A DNA stretch of 64,000 nucleotides from positions 8,135,001 to 8,199,000 of the forward strand of contig NC_088308.1 of assembly GCF_910592395.1 (NCBI RefSeq), in the 5' to 3' direction. This document shows positions 11,386 to 24,100 of this stretch, piece by piece; the first letter of the stretch is position 1; each line of letters starts with the position of its first letter. The position numbers and the translations under genes are program-made. The notes below the pieces were generated by a model. It saw only the letters and a list, made by a program, of their open reading frames with translations. It made no database searches and was not told the origin of the DNA. Origin of the DNA: Lineus longissimus (Eukaryota; Nemertea; Pilidiophora; Heteronemertea; Lineidae).

Positions 11386-13998
11386 AACATGTTAAGGTAC
11401 GGGGTGACCGAAGTGCTTTTGAACAGCACTGGGTAATAAAGAAGGCTAGACTAATTTTACTCTTGGCAACTATCCTAACCGATTTGTTTCGTTTAATTTA
11501 TACACATTTGAATTCAGTCCAGTTGCAGTCTGAGGATATAAAGTAAATTGAAAATCAGAATAATGCAGGTCAGAATTGCTCCCAAAACTCTCATTTAACG
11601 AGATGAAAATGGCTATTCCAGTTGCAAAGCTATAAATCTTTTTGATAAACCACGCTTTCATAATGCCAATGGTCCTTTGGTCATGTTGCCCGGAGAGTGT
11701 TTGGTAGCCTAACCAGCTCGGCTTACAGCGTATTTCATGTACCTAGTATTTGATGACAGTTTTTAAACTACATGATTCAAATTGACAACGATTTGAATTT
11801 TAAGATCCTTTATACCATAAGATAGGCATTACGCACTTTGAGAAATTGGAAAACTGGTTACATCGAGATGATCAGCGAACATTGCCGTTTTGTTCAGGAA
11901 AGATAGAATGACGATAATAATCACATCAGTCCTTCAGGATTCTAAAGAAAGCCGTGACAGAAATGTATTTATCGATAAATGCAACAGTTATGGCAGATAA
12001 AGCTACGAGAGCCATCGAAGCATCGCATGATTGATCGATACAGAACAGACAGTTTCCTTTTTTCCATCTTCATCACCATCTTCCTGATCTGAAGGAAACG
12101 TGACCAAACTGGTGTGACAGATGCGGATAAAATTGAATTGCATAGAGTGACACAATAAGAGATGTTTGCTTTGAAAGTAGTTCGACATTGGTTGTTGATT
12201 TTGTATCCTACATCATAATTACCTTTTTGGATATCAATTTAGTTGGAGCTGTCTATAGTAGGGAGAGTGGCTCTGAAATATTTCTTATCAAACAAGCTGG
12301 TCCAGAGGAAGCAAGGTAAAATTATCGAATTGGTGATTCTGATCCGAACCATTTCTTAATATCGGGACGGGGAAGGGATTCTCTCTTTTGATGGTATACG
12401 CCACAGTCGACATTTATACCTCATAGAAAAATACGGCATTACCACGATCTAATGTGCTGTCAGCACGGAATGGGTAAATACAGTATGATGTAACGAGAAA
12501 TGAAGTGATGGCAAAATGTAACTTACATGTGAATAAAAAGTCTTTTGTAGCGGCAAAAATCGGGGCGAGCATTAGGAAATTTGAACATCACCTTTGTTAA
12601 GATCTACATTTTACTTTACCTTTAAAAGAAACTCCGTCAACTTACCTGAAATGAATAAAAGAGAACGAAAATTAAAACGAGTTCATAACAATAGAATAAC
12701 CCTCTTGATTTATTACTATCATTACTATCGTGCACTTACTAAATAAAACCCATATTTAGTTTTTCACAGAATTTGGGTTAGTCGACGATAACCTGCATCA
12801 TTGCGATTCTATGTGAAACTCATGAATTCGAGCACAGAGTACCGCGTCACATTTTGCCCATCCATCACTTTAGAAAGCCGACAGCCTTGCATTCAAACTC
12901 ACTGATGAGAATGCAAAATAAACATGTTAACGGTAATCAAGACTTAGTTAATTGAAACAAGCATAAAGATGTTGCAGCTTCGTCGCACAGTCGATCAATG
13001 GTTTAAAAAAAAACACGTCTATACTCTCCGTCTAACAGAAATAAAACGTGACTCAACATTTGAGATAAAACACAGTCATTTCGACCAGTGTGGTATAGTT
13101 TAGGAAGGAAGCAAAAGTGATGCCCCGGCCATAATCATCTGGTGCTATATTGAACAAAATACCTTTTTCAGGGCAGAAACCATCCAGCAGTTGAGTACAA
13201 AAATACGATTTTCTGAAAATTGCACATGGCATTATCTTATTAGCGCAATGCGCAAATTTAACCACAAATTCTACTTTTTTAGAACCAATTTGAATAGATA
13301 TGAAATTGTCCTCGTTTGATCAAGAAAATGATTAGAGACCTGGCATGCCGACAAAATTGCATAAATAACCACACGGTTTATTGGCTGATTTGACGTATGC
13401 ATAAGCACGTTTTTCAACCGACTGCCTCCAGGCGTGGACTTCCTTCATTTGCACTAATAATTGCGACTTTGCATCAAGGCGGCATATCATTTTAGAAGGT
13501 CATATTTCGATCTGTTTTACTTCACGGAAAGAAAAAATCTTACATCGACAGATTTACTAAAAGTTGACCTTTTTTACTCGGTCTTATATGGGGTGGCCAA
13601 ACAAAATCACACCGAATTTTTTGACCAAAAAGTGAAGATGAGATTAACTAGTATTGACATTTTGCATTCATCTAGATACTGATATTATCTATCAGTGGTG
13701 CAGTTTTGGAATTCCCACTTGTCCCAGGAAGAAAAAAGGTGGAGCAAAAAAGAATCAAGTAAAAGACATGTTTGTTCCCAAGATTACCGACACAAAATCA
13801 ATCTTTCGCGCCCTCAGCACAAAGAAATATATAAAAAAATGTCAGCCCGAGTGTTTCCGCGAAATAGTTCAAATGGAAACAATAGGCCTCGTATAGCCTC
13901 TCTGCAAACTATCAACAACAAACATGGCATCATATACAGGAACATGACATTTTTGGCCCTTATAATATAAGAACTTTCGAAAGAAAAATATACGCTTT
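11386..13998. other. gene-free stretch, AT-rich
   Basis: No protein-like frame or RNA gene was seen. Bases 12,480-12,580 resemble 26,550-26,625 (shared GTGGCAAAATGTA and GGGCGAGC with similar spacing), suggesting an old dispersed repeat. Confidence 0.4.
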
Positions 13999-14252
13999 CT
14001 GACATTGTTCGCCTTTGTTATTCTTCGGTCTTCCTTTCGTTCGATTTTCAATTACAAGAGAAATAAAATAGGATGAGAAGACTTTCACACTTCCTGGCAT
14101 TGTTCGCCTTCCTTTATTGTTATTCTTCGGTCTTTCTTTATTGTTCGTTTTTGTCTGGCATTGTTTGCATTTCTCTATTGTTATTCTTAGGTCTTTCTTT
14201 ATTGTTCTTTTTTCAATTGCAAGGGAAATGAAGTAGGGAAATGAAATAGGAT
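13999..14252 (+). repeat. three-unit tandem repeat, pyrimidine-rich
   Basis: Units start at about 13,999, 14,094 and 14,154. Each opens with a form of CATTGTTCGCCTT, followed by TTATTCTTCGGTCTTTCTTT. Units 1 and 3 end in a tail like TTTTCAATTGCAAGGGAAAT, and unit 2 lacks this tail. Confidence 0.7.
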
Positions 14253-14639
14253 ACCGATATTAATGAGTCAATTAAATTACTTACAGCTACCCATGGGTAC
14301 AAAATATGCATTCCACTGATTACATATTTATTGACTTATTGGTCCTTAAAGATCAGTGCTTTCTTCTGGGGGCACTTGTCTTTGGACCAATGCTTGCAAC
14401 AACTTTCTCTTGAATTCATCCACCAAACCATAACAGCTATACTAACTTTATTCAGCATAAGTATTTTCCGTATCTTCGTAACATTGGCATACAGACTATT
14501 GCATGAAGACTTATACATAGAACCGTCTTGGGATCTTAGAAGAAAGACAATGAACAAGAATAAGCTTTTTTGTCCATTGGCTTTTTGTCCATCGAAAATT
14601 CGTAATTTCCCCTGTGGGCACCCGTTTACAACCTTTGGA

Positions 14640-14695
14640 AGAAGTGCCTCAGGTTTGGGCATACATTTCAGCTCCACCCTTGCGCTCTGGTGTTC
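14640..14695 (+). repeat. half-hairpin related to the 6.3/61.5 kb family
   Basis: CAGGTTTGGGCATACATTTC followed by AGCTCCACCCT, then CTCTGGTGTTCAG align with the right arm of the 6.3 kb palindrome (GGGTTTGGACTGTATTTTAG, AGCTCCACCCTCG, TGTCTTGG). Only one arm is visible. Open frames run across this interval on both strands but show no domain. Confidence 0.5.
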
Positions 14696-14739
14696 AGTGC
14701 AGAGACGAGCCAGTGCGCGTAATTGCTTACACCAGCGCA

Positions 14740-15784
14740 TTATCTCATACCACGAACATAATACGATGAGCGACAAAGCCGCTTAGCTGCTAATTTTCTC
14801 AAAGCATTAATTGGCAATAGGAATAGTAGTGCAGAATGCCGATGAACATTAAAGACCACGACTCCTGCTTTTATGATTGCATGACATGTACAGATCCTCA
14901 AAGAGTAGACTTAAAGCTCCGCATTAAATCAAGTTTGATCAAAATTGAAGCACCCAGTCCAGAGATAAAGCAAGATTAACTGTTTTGTTTACATGTTATG
15001 TAACAGCCTTGGTTAGGTTTCTAAGTGAAGTCAGGCGGCAAGTTTACTGATATAGATCAGACTGATGTTTGATTTCTTACTATAATGGTATAAATTTGTC
15101 TGTATTACCTTACCTTATTATAGGGTATATCGAATGTCAATGAAAAACAGACTTCATATATCAATTTTAAGAGCATTCATTGATATTTGTCCTCCCAAGT
15201 AGGGCAATAGCCTGATCTACATCACAACTTTTGCTGAACCCGCCGCCTGGCTCTAACAAGCCAGTTGCTAGCCTGATTAGGTAATCAAGTTGTCAAACAC
15301 ATAATTGGCTATATCTTCAAAATGGATGGAGCTAATTGCATTTGGTTTTCTGTATTGTATAAAGTGTTAGGTACACTTTTGAAATCGTCTTACAGCAGAA
15401 AATGGCAAAAAACCTAGATATATGGCCTTTAATGCGATTTGAAACAGAATCACGGTCCTAAAAAGAACAGGAGACCGTTATACCACACCATCTATATAAA
15501 GACAACACCCTGCTCTAAGCACAGCGGAAAAAGACCTCGCCAAAGGATCAAGATGACAATACGAAACAGTTGGGAATGGAGGACGGGAAGACCTAAAGGC
15601 CACAGCCCGATTCGTGCCATATACATCCACTTAACAATTTGTTGCTGTTGTAAAACGATACGAATACGAAGATCTTGATAGGATAAGGGGATGATTTTGG
15701 TCCTGGGTATAGTTAAATGACACGGAACATTATTATCGGTATCATTACCAAGCTGTAGGCTGCAAACTCACCTACTCTACGGTA
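14740..15784. other. gene-free stretch
   Basis: No coding or RNA signal was seen. The short frames here have no recognisable domain. Confidence 0.45.
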
Positions 15785-15965
15785 GCACATTGCAACCTCC
15801 CTTAGCAGACACCACTGTTAAGGACAACTTCTCTATTAAGGACACTAGTTTTGGTCCCAAATTGGTTGTTTCCATTCAATTTGACCTCTCTAATCAGGAC
15901 ACCTCTTTTAAGGAAAGCACTTGTTAATCCCAAGGTGATCCCAAGGTTGTCCTTTATAGAGAGAT
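15785..15965 (+). repeat. dispersed repeat of AAGGACAC type, copy 1
   Basis: It shares the ordered words TTAAGGACAC, TTTGGTCC, AAATTGGT, TTTGACCTCT and TAATCAGGACAC with 34587-34710 in the same orientation. Internal TTAAGGACA-like words recur several times. Probably an interspersed repeat of unknown class. Confidence 0.65.
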
Positions 15966-18589
15966 TCTAATGTAGTTCCCATCACCAAAGACTGTGTGCA
16001 TGAAACGGAATAATACAAATCGAAATATAGATTATCACGCTATTCGGATTTCGCGGCTCGACACAAGTGATCCCTCGTGCATCGATCATCTTCGGTCAAG
16101 GTTTTGGCGACGTGCTGTAGTGCGCGGAGGCGAGGAATTGCACCATGGCTTCGACGAGTCAGTCTCAATTCCCTCTATTACTCGATACTACGACGAAACT
16201 AACCATGGTGTTGGCAAAGTGCTATCAGAATGACATAAGACTTCGGGTGCATTTTGGTGACGGGAAAAGTTTGACGCGACTGGAGTTGCGCGCGTTAAAA
16301 ATGACGAACAACGGGTTTTTCTAATATTTAGGAATTCAAACAAAATTGTCAAATTGTCAAATGTTTTCAGAAAAATAGTTTACTGAAATGAACAGAAGAA
16401 GGAGCAATCGAATTGACCGAAAAACCGCCCAAGCAGCACTTGCCTACCTAAACGCACTAGATTTATTGATCGATTGAGGTCTGATTAGCTGATGCCACTA
16501 CGTGTCTTATCAATTTGGCCACGTAATTGTCTCACCCAGCGTGTCTCACTGAAGCTGCCATCTCTTTTCTCAACTCAAATGGTTGATAATGAACCTCAGT
16601 CATTTATCTGTCCATGTGATTGCCTTTAGGGTCGGCGATAGTGGCATGGCGTGTAAACGTGGTGACATGTCGCTTCCAGTGAAGAAAGCGCTCAGAAGAT
16701 ATCATAATTGCTATAATTTCTCCAAAGGAGAACGAAGCTACGAGCTCGTAGCCCAAGTACTGTTAGCAATGCCTAGGCCAACGCCTAGCAAGAATGAAAC
16801 ATTTTTCTCAGCCGATCGTTTCTTTCAAAATCGGGGCGGGAAGGGGACTATTTATCTTAATTTTTATTGTCGATAGATGTCAAGGTCGAAACACTTCAAG
16901 GGAAAATACGTCCGTACTACGACCTGATGATAGTTGTCGCCTGTCCAACACACACCAGAATGACAGAAATCACCTAAACGGTGAATTGTAATAACTTCAG
17001 GAATGCTCATATAATGGAAGTGATGTCAACATGTGCTTCACATTCAATGGCGACAATATTCAAGCAGTGATTGTAGGACCGCCTCATCACACTACTATTA
17101 CTGCGCAGGAGTATGCGTTCAGTTAAGTGAATAGAAATATCGTTCCACACGAAATGCATATTAAAGCAGAGCATATATATTACAAGGGTTTCCCTAAACA
17201 CACGTTTAATTATACTCATTGCGGGTGGCAGGGTCAATAACGTTCACACTCAGTATGAACCAATGCGCTCTTGCTCTTAGAATCTGAATGTGATGTGCCA
17301 CAATTTTTAAAAGCGTACGCCGCTCATTTTCGTCGTATTTTCTAGTGGCCCAGGTCAATATGGATACGCAAGTATCCAAAGTGATGGACGTCATGTGCAG
17401 TCGCACGTCCGTCAAGATATGGGGAGAATGGAGACCTCGGACCAACGCGCAACTGGCACGACGTCCGACCCGGATAGGGTGGGTGGGGTGGGTGAAAGAA
17501 ATCTCTTCCGTCCGACAGACCTCTCCACCCCCACCCCCACGTGGATGTGATGATCCGCCAGGGCCAGGAGATGGCCCCGGGCCGGGAGGGAGGAATAGGA
17601 AGACAACCTGAATTCCACTGAACTGGGATGAACTAGGATTTTCCAGTCAACTCTTTAGGCTTTTTAAAAGAAATGTCGAAATAAGAATGAAATGCCAAAA
17701 TAAGTTTCTCACCTCTACGTTGTAACCCGTAGTCTCTTTTATTTTGGCCATCGTGTGTTTTTTGGAGAAGCTCGCCAACTCTGCCTCCTGTATACATCTT
17801 CCGCCGTCATGCTTTCCATGGGAGAATCACCTGGAGGATATCTTTCCCTTTCAACGAATGTTCGGGCTTCAGCCAAGCTGTCATAGGCGTTGCCATTCCG
17901 ATTTTTGCAGAAAATGGCATAAGGCCTTGTCCTGTATTTATATATGAGTAACACACCTGCGTCACGCGAGAGATTACCTAAAATAATATCCCCCAGACCG
18001 TCAGGTGACTTCAGGTGACTTGAATATTCTGCCAAACTCCTTTGTCCAAGCCCACAGCTGACCTGGGACAATTTATTCTTCGAATTGAAACCGACCTGGT
18101 CTGGCCCCCACTCAGTCCCTATGACGTTCTAATGACAATGGCATGTTGCACCCAAGCTCAATCGTGACCTGCATGGTGGAACTCTCTAAACTAACATTGA
18201 ATTTTGTCTACAGAATTTAATCCCTACAGTTTGACAATGTGGTTGCTTGGTACTCGCGCTCAAATTACACTCCTGAAGTAGTGGTGCCATTCATGTCCAT
18301 GGTATAAATCATTCTTCACGTACGTCTATTCAAAAGTTTTCCTCTAGACCTATGTTTAAACACTGCTTAGGAGTGTAATTTCATAAGTACATGGGTCCCC
18401 TTTCAGAGTAGAGAGATCAGGTAAATTTTACATAGTTTCCCGCTCATGCATGTAGCTTCCATAACCTGAACTTTACCAAAACAATGCAGAACACTGTACA
18501 TGCAACCAGCAACTAATCATTACTGATGTAGGTACTAAAACTTACTTCTTAACTTGACTTAGTTATGCTACTTTTATAATACAATGACT
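15966..18589. other. gene-free stretch
   Basis: No frame is convincing. A 110-codon minus frame (17739-18071) has no domain. Bases 17,480-17,600 are GC-rich with C/G runs (for example CCACCCCCACCCCCACG near 17,525), and the overlapping frames there reflect composition. Confidence 0.4.
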
Positions 18590-19100
18590 CCCTGTCATGA
18601 AAGTCCTTATCAATTATTGCTCTACGTGCTATACTTGAGTATCAAGTATAATTACTCAAACTCTCATGAAGTTCCGTTTCATGAGTAAATCTTAATGCAT
18701 AGTAGCCCTTCGCTATGCTATCTCTCTCACTGCCATGGTGTTCTTCTATCATGACCAACTCTCAATGCGCGGCCGTCCTACGCTATGCTGATTTGTTTTC
18801 CTTCCTATCTTTTTTTATTCATTTTTACTTTTCTTTCTTTCTTTCTTTCTTTTTTTAAATTAAATTAAATTTTCTTTTCTTTTTTTTTCTTTTCGTCACG
18901 AAGACCCTTTTGTCGTGACGGTCATACAGTCTCTTCGCTATGAAATATTCTCTCTCTCTCTCTGTCATTAGTTCCTTTATCGTGAGTGTCTTAGCAGTCT
19001 CTTCGCTATGAATTATTCTCTCTCTCTCTCTCTCTGTCACGAAGTTCCTTTATCGTGACAGTCATAGCAGTCTCTTCGCAATGAAATATTCTCTCCCTCT
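18590..19100 (+). repeat. degenerate tandem array with CTTT and CT microsatellites
   Basis: Three clear units of about 65-70 bp begin near 18,897, 18,966 and 19,038. Each has a GTCACGAAG-like start, CAGTCTCTTCGCTATGAA, then ATTCTCTCTCT. Older units with CTATGCT and CATGA motifs extend left to about 18,590. They are separated by a (CTTT)n and AAATT-rich block at about 18,830-18,895. Confidence 0.7.
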
Positions 19101-19875
19101 ATTGCAGCATACACCGCAAAAGCCTGTATTGAAAACCCACTCTAACATGCAGTTCAAGACCCGCCCAATCCCAATATACAGTGTGAATACACACATCGCA
19201 TATAGGACAAGACAAATGGTCAAGCGATCCGCACTGGTTGGCTTGCTAAAACAGACTGACAAAGGTGGACAGCGCGCACTTGCATGACGTCACCACTTTG
19301 GATTAGCATTGCTATAGCGAAGTCACATTGTATTCTACACGCAAAATTGCGGAAACTTGGCAATCATAGTACTTGTATAGAAATCAGACTACACAGAGGC
19401 ATTGTTAAAATGCATACTATTAGATACAATATCAACACAATTGGTCATTTTCAAATTCAAGTTTAGCCAATGGAGTTTGCCTTTAAAATCACATTATTTT
19501 CCTTAAAGACAGCACTTTCATTCGGCAAGGGACACCACGGGAATTATTTTGCTGACGACTTTGGAATTAAAATATATGTTTGGAAGTGGCAGGTTGACTC
19601 TATCAGTCAATTAGCCAGATGGGATTAAAAGTGCGACTGAAACTGAATGATGTGAGCGTCAGATCAAAATTTATTCAGCTGGGATACATCGTGGTTCAGA
19701 TAGAAGAATAATTGGTCTCCTGCGTTGATTTCTTTTAGGATCATAAAAAGTGATAATGCCTTTCAAGACTACCTTAGTCGCCAGAATTGAGGCTGATGAA
19801 CGAAACTGATGTTAATGGTGTCTTGCCTCAATATAAGTCTTTTTTCTATCTTATAGACTAAGATTAATTTATGAA
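19101..19875. other. gene-free stretch
   Basis: No gene, RNA or repeat was recognised. The open frames are 60-70 codons without domains. Confidence 0.45.
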
Positions 19876-20135
19876 GACCAGTTGCATAGCGTGTTGGGCG
19901 CCGGGCTAAATCAAGAGGTCGTTGGTTCGATTCTCGGAAGGATGACCGCTGATTCTTCTTTGTGTCCTTAAGAAAGACACTCAACCCTAAATTGCTTCTT
20001 CCTTCGAAAGAGACGTGAAACCGAGGCTCATTGTACATGCTGTACATGTATATGGTGTATTTGCAACGACCAAAACACACCAAGAGAGAAACGTGAGTAG
20101 CTTGCAATAAACATTAATCACCCCTGGTCGAAGCC
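19876..20135 (+). mobile_element. tRNA-derived SINE
   Basis: A box-A-like TAGCGTGTTGG (19887-19897) and box B GGTTCGATTCT (19924-19934) are spaced as in a tRNA, but the flanks do not fold into a full cloverleaf. The body has GTGTCCTTAAGAAAGACACT, resembling the conserved central part of several marine-animal SINEs as I recall them. The likely role is a Pol III-transcribed retroposon. The 3' end is uncertain, because no clean A-tail was seen. Confidence 0.55.
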
Positions 20136-21097
20136 GGCGTCACCAGGCAATGTTATAAAACCAAACTGGCGCCGAGCCGCAGTGGCTCATGAAAAAGCTC
20201 ATCCAGCTTCGGACGAAGAAGACACCCTAGAGAAAATTACTTCCAAGTGCAGATAAACAATTTTTTGAAGAGTAGGGAAATTTATTTCATGTCATTGGAT
20301 CGGAATGATGATGATTTTTGTACTGCCGAGCATCTACATGTACTTTAAAATGAAATCTTTCATTTCACAATCCTAACTCTCTCTTCCTGCAACATGTGTA
20401 GAGCATTATTTTCAAAGATTTAACTCAGACAAGACATATATAACCGAAATGAAGATATCCACTCTATTTCAAAATATTAAGTTTCAACCGCTTGATATTT
20501 GCTTGAAGTTTTTTAATCTAAAACCTAAATGCACATTGCGTGATGAAATACCAAGCTTTATAACTTTCAGTCATAGCATCGTGCGCTGAAGTCTTATCAT
20601 GTTGCGCCCACGACGACTTGTTCGATTTTAGAGAAAAAAAGGAGATAGTGAAAGAAATGGCACTTGCTTATTAATGGATAAGTTTGTGTGACTTGCCTTT
20701 AGAATAGCTTTAAGCAAACTTCAAAGTCAAGAAGATGTGAATTTACAAAACTCGATTCGTTGTTGCGGTATGAATTCGAGCCATCCACGAGGTTTTTGCC
20801 AGCCATGAATATTTGTACAGGAGCAGACTCAACGGATTGTCTCATAAACAAGTTGTGACTGTAAAACAAATATTTTTAACGCTATTGAGAAGCCTTTGGT
20901 TTTAAAGGAAACGGCTTTTTTGGGATTAGGAGGTAGGAGATACTCCAATATTTTAGGTGTGCACAAATTGTTATATACCATGCAGTAAGTAGAAATGTTA
21001 ACACTGTGAACTTTCAAAGTCTCAACAGACATTCTTATAATTAGATAATTCATTTTACAATTAAGTTGAAACAAACTTCATTTTAAAGCCATACAAA
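20136..21097. other. gene-free stretch downstream of the cephalotoxin-like gene
   Basis: No coding signal was recognised. It lies 3' of the gene's poly(A) signal, so it is intergenic relative to that gene. Confidence 0.45.
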
Positions 21098-21103
21098 TTT
21101 ATT
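21098..21103 (-). terminator. poly(A) signal AATAAA of the cephalotoxin-like gene
   Basis: AATAAA on the minus strand lies about 80 bases beyond the stop codon at 21182, a normal distance for a short 3' UTR. It supports a complete transcription unit ending near 21,080. Confidence 0.55.
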
Positions 21104-21181
21104 CCTTCATTTAAAAAGCGCGAACAAAAACATCAAAATCACCACCACCTCATTGTGACATGCATCGTAATCTAAAATGTC

Positions 21182-24100
21182 TTAGCGCGCGAATATTCTC
21201 CAGCTCTCGTTGATGCACCCGGATTTGTCGGATTGTTCTATGTATCGTCCAGGGCATGGCCGTGTTTTGATGTCACCGTCATACTCACTGATAAACCATG
21301 ATGGAGTGCCATACAAAATAAACACGGTGTCCCCTTTCTGTATTGGGTCACCTATGCAGCCGCTCATGATGTCACTCGAGCAACTACCGCGACGATCGGG
21401 GGAGAAGATCCAGAAATACTCGCCACGACAGTTTGCAGTATCTGTCGCATCCCAAGTAATCCCAGGGCATGTGCTTGTTCGGCAATAGCTTCCGCTCCCC
21501 CAACAGCTTAGCCAGTTACCTCTCCCAGTCGAAAAATCCCAGCCGTACTGAATTGCTACCCGATCACCGTGATGGACAGCTTGGCCGTGACTTCGGGATA
21601 TGGCAAAAAACATGAATTTTTCACCACCACAATTATTCCAGTCATGCGAGTCCATTGTGCTGCCAGGACAACCACTGATTGTGCATCGGTCCTTGCCGCA
21701 GTTGACAGTGCAATAACAGCTTAACCATTTACTACGTTTAGCGTTACTTTCAAAGGCTACCAAATCACCAGATCGGATATGTTTCGGACAACGTGATCGA
21801 CTTTCGTCGTCATTATTTCCGCAGTCGTTATAACCATTGCAGACTTGCCTTGTCTGGATGCATCTTCCATTAGAGCACTTGAACTTCCCGTACTTCGCCT
21901 GACAGCAAGGTTGAGTGTTACAGTCAGCCCTCTGGGAGTTGGTGCCGCCTTGGTCTCTCTGGCAGTTGCGGACATCAGAAGTTCCAAGGCAGCTCCTGTA
22001 CCGCATCTTCTGTCCCCCATCACACGACTTTGAACAACCACCCCAGGCACCAAATTTGCCCCAAACAAACTTACAAGATGGCTCAAAGTCCCACTTTAGT
22101 ACACCGCCGTCACGTTTACAAGTGAGCTGCGATGGAGTCGCCTGTCTTTGCTGGTCGCACTGCAATGACAGCACCATTCCGTCGGAGGTCAATTCACTCT
22201 TGCAGTCAACGTTAGTGCCACTAACGCTGATGGGTCCGCAGCTATACGACTTCCAGTACTGGTTGTACTCTTTCTGGCGATTCTTGAAGATATCAAAAAT
22301 GTAAGCAGATTCCTTCTTATGATAGTCTCGCTCATTGTCCGTAGTCGCTTTGGTGTCGATCAGCCACTTCCGGTGAAGAAGAAGGGCCTCGCCTAGTACT
22401 TGGTCTAAATAAGATAAATTGTCGCGGAAATCCTTGATATCGGTGTTGTACTTGGTCGAGCAAACGCCACCGTTGTGACTGGCGTATTCACGTTTATACG
22501 AATTATAAATATCATTACCCGGAGTGTCTAAAGTTCCTTGGCCAAGGATCATCTTCTTTAACCTGTTCTCCAACTCAAATGGTGTAACAGTCTGCAAGTA
22601 GGCGTGAATCTTTCGGCCAAACTGATCAAACGTTACCTCACTCTTCTGAAGTTTTGCGTATAAGTCGGCGATGTCTTCGGCGTTGTAAATTATCTTTGAG
22701 TGTTGGATGATGTTATTAGTGAGGGCAAATGAAGCTGAAATCTTCTGTAGCACTAGATCTAGCTTTTCTGATAGAGACAAGATAGCGAAGTAGTTATCAA
22801 CTGCTGTTGGGACTCCGTTCACAACATTAAACGTGTGTCTCAAGTCAGCCATAATCTTCTCAATCGTGTCATCAAACTCGATTCGTTTCTCACAAGATTC
22901 ACCTTCATAATAACTGTTACAAATACACTGGTGCGTTCTGGTAAATGATATCGACTTGCACTGTCCTTGGCCGCTACATTTATTTGGGCCGCAAACGTCG
23001 TAATTGATATTGACGGCCGATGCGATGAAGTCCCAACTTCGGATTTCCGTCTTCAGATTTTGAACACACACAGCAACATTACAGTCCTGGTTAGTGTTTT
23101 CAGTGTTCTTCCGGATTCGTAGATCAAAGTGATTACTGATTTCATTCTTGGTGCAATACGGGCATCTTCTATTCTCGGGTCGAGACAAAAGTTCATCCTT
23201 CAACGGTACCAGCTGTTCCAATGTGGAGCTTGGACATTTCTTACCAGAAAGAATGTTGTCAGACCCGTAAATGTAATCCGAGTTACAACCATCGCATCGT
23301 TTGAATACCAGCAAAGTCTTTGCTTGCTTGATTTCATTGCAACTTGCAATAACCTTCGTATCTTCGTAGACAACGTAGTAGGATTTCACTTTATCTGGAT
23401 CTGCTCGGTCTTCAAGCAAAAAGTACGTAGTGGCGCGCAATTCCAGCCCGAGAATATCGGGCCGGCCCTCCTTGATGGCAGCTACAGCCCAGGTGTACCA
23501 TGGATACTTAACTTTCAGTTCTTTGAATATAGCATGGGCAACATCCTCTCTGGACGAATCTTTCATTGCTTTCATCGTTTTCTTTGCATCTTTCCTGGCG
23601 TGGTCAATAGAGTTGCTTTTACAAGACCAAACTCGGTCGTCAAACGCACGACGAATCTCAAAGAAATAGTTCTGGACATCTGCAAATCTGTTCATGGCCC
23701 TCGTTTGGTCACCTTTAAAGTAGTAGTACGTCAGTTCCTGTTGTGCTGCGCTGGTCATCACGTTCTGAATGATAATCATCAGCTGCGATATCTTGCTGAT
23801 GTCGCACCCGTATTCAGCAATGAATCTGTCGAATATGTTACGGTTGGTAGTACTTTCAGCTTGGGACGCCATTCTATAAAGGTTCAGTAAGTTACCATCC
23901 AAGTTGTTGTTTTCGAAATACTTGATGTATTCCTCTGCCAACTTGACTTTCTCGATCCTTCGATTAGTTCCTGACATGGCGTTGCGGATATCTTTGAGTT
24001 TCTTGGCTCCGTTTTTGGACGCATATTCCCATTTAATCCACGTTGCCAAAAAGGTATTGAAGGCAGTGTTAGCCTTGATAGACATCTCAATCGCGTCGAG

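Noticed and set aside
14331-14786. Overlapping ~150-codon frames on both strands
   Set aside because: Both strands are open over the same interval, no domain is visible, and the right part is decayed hairpin-family repeat.
17345-17618. Pro/Gly-rich overlapping frames
   Set aside because: GC-rich simple sequence gives open frames on both strands without domain content.
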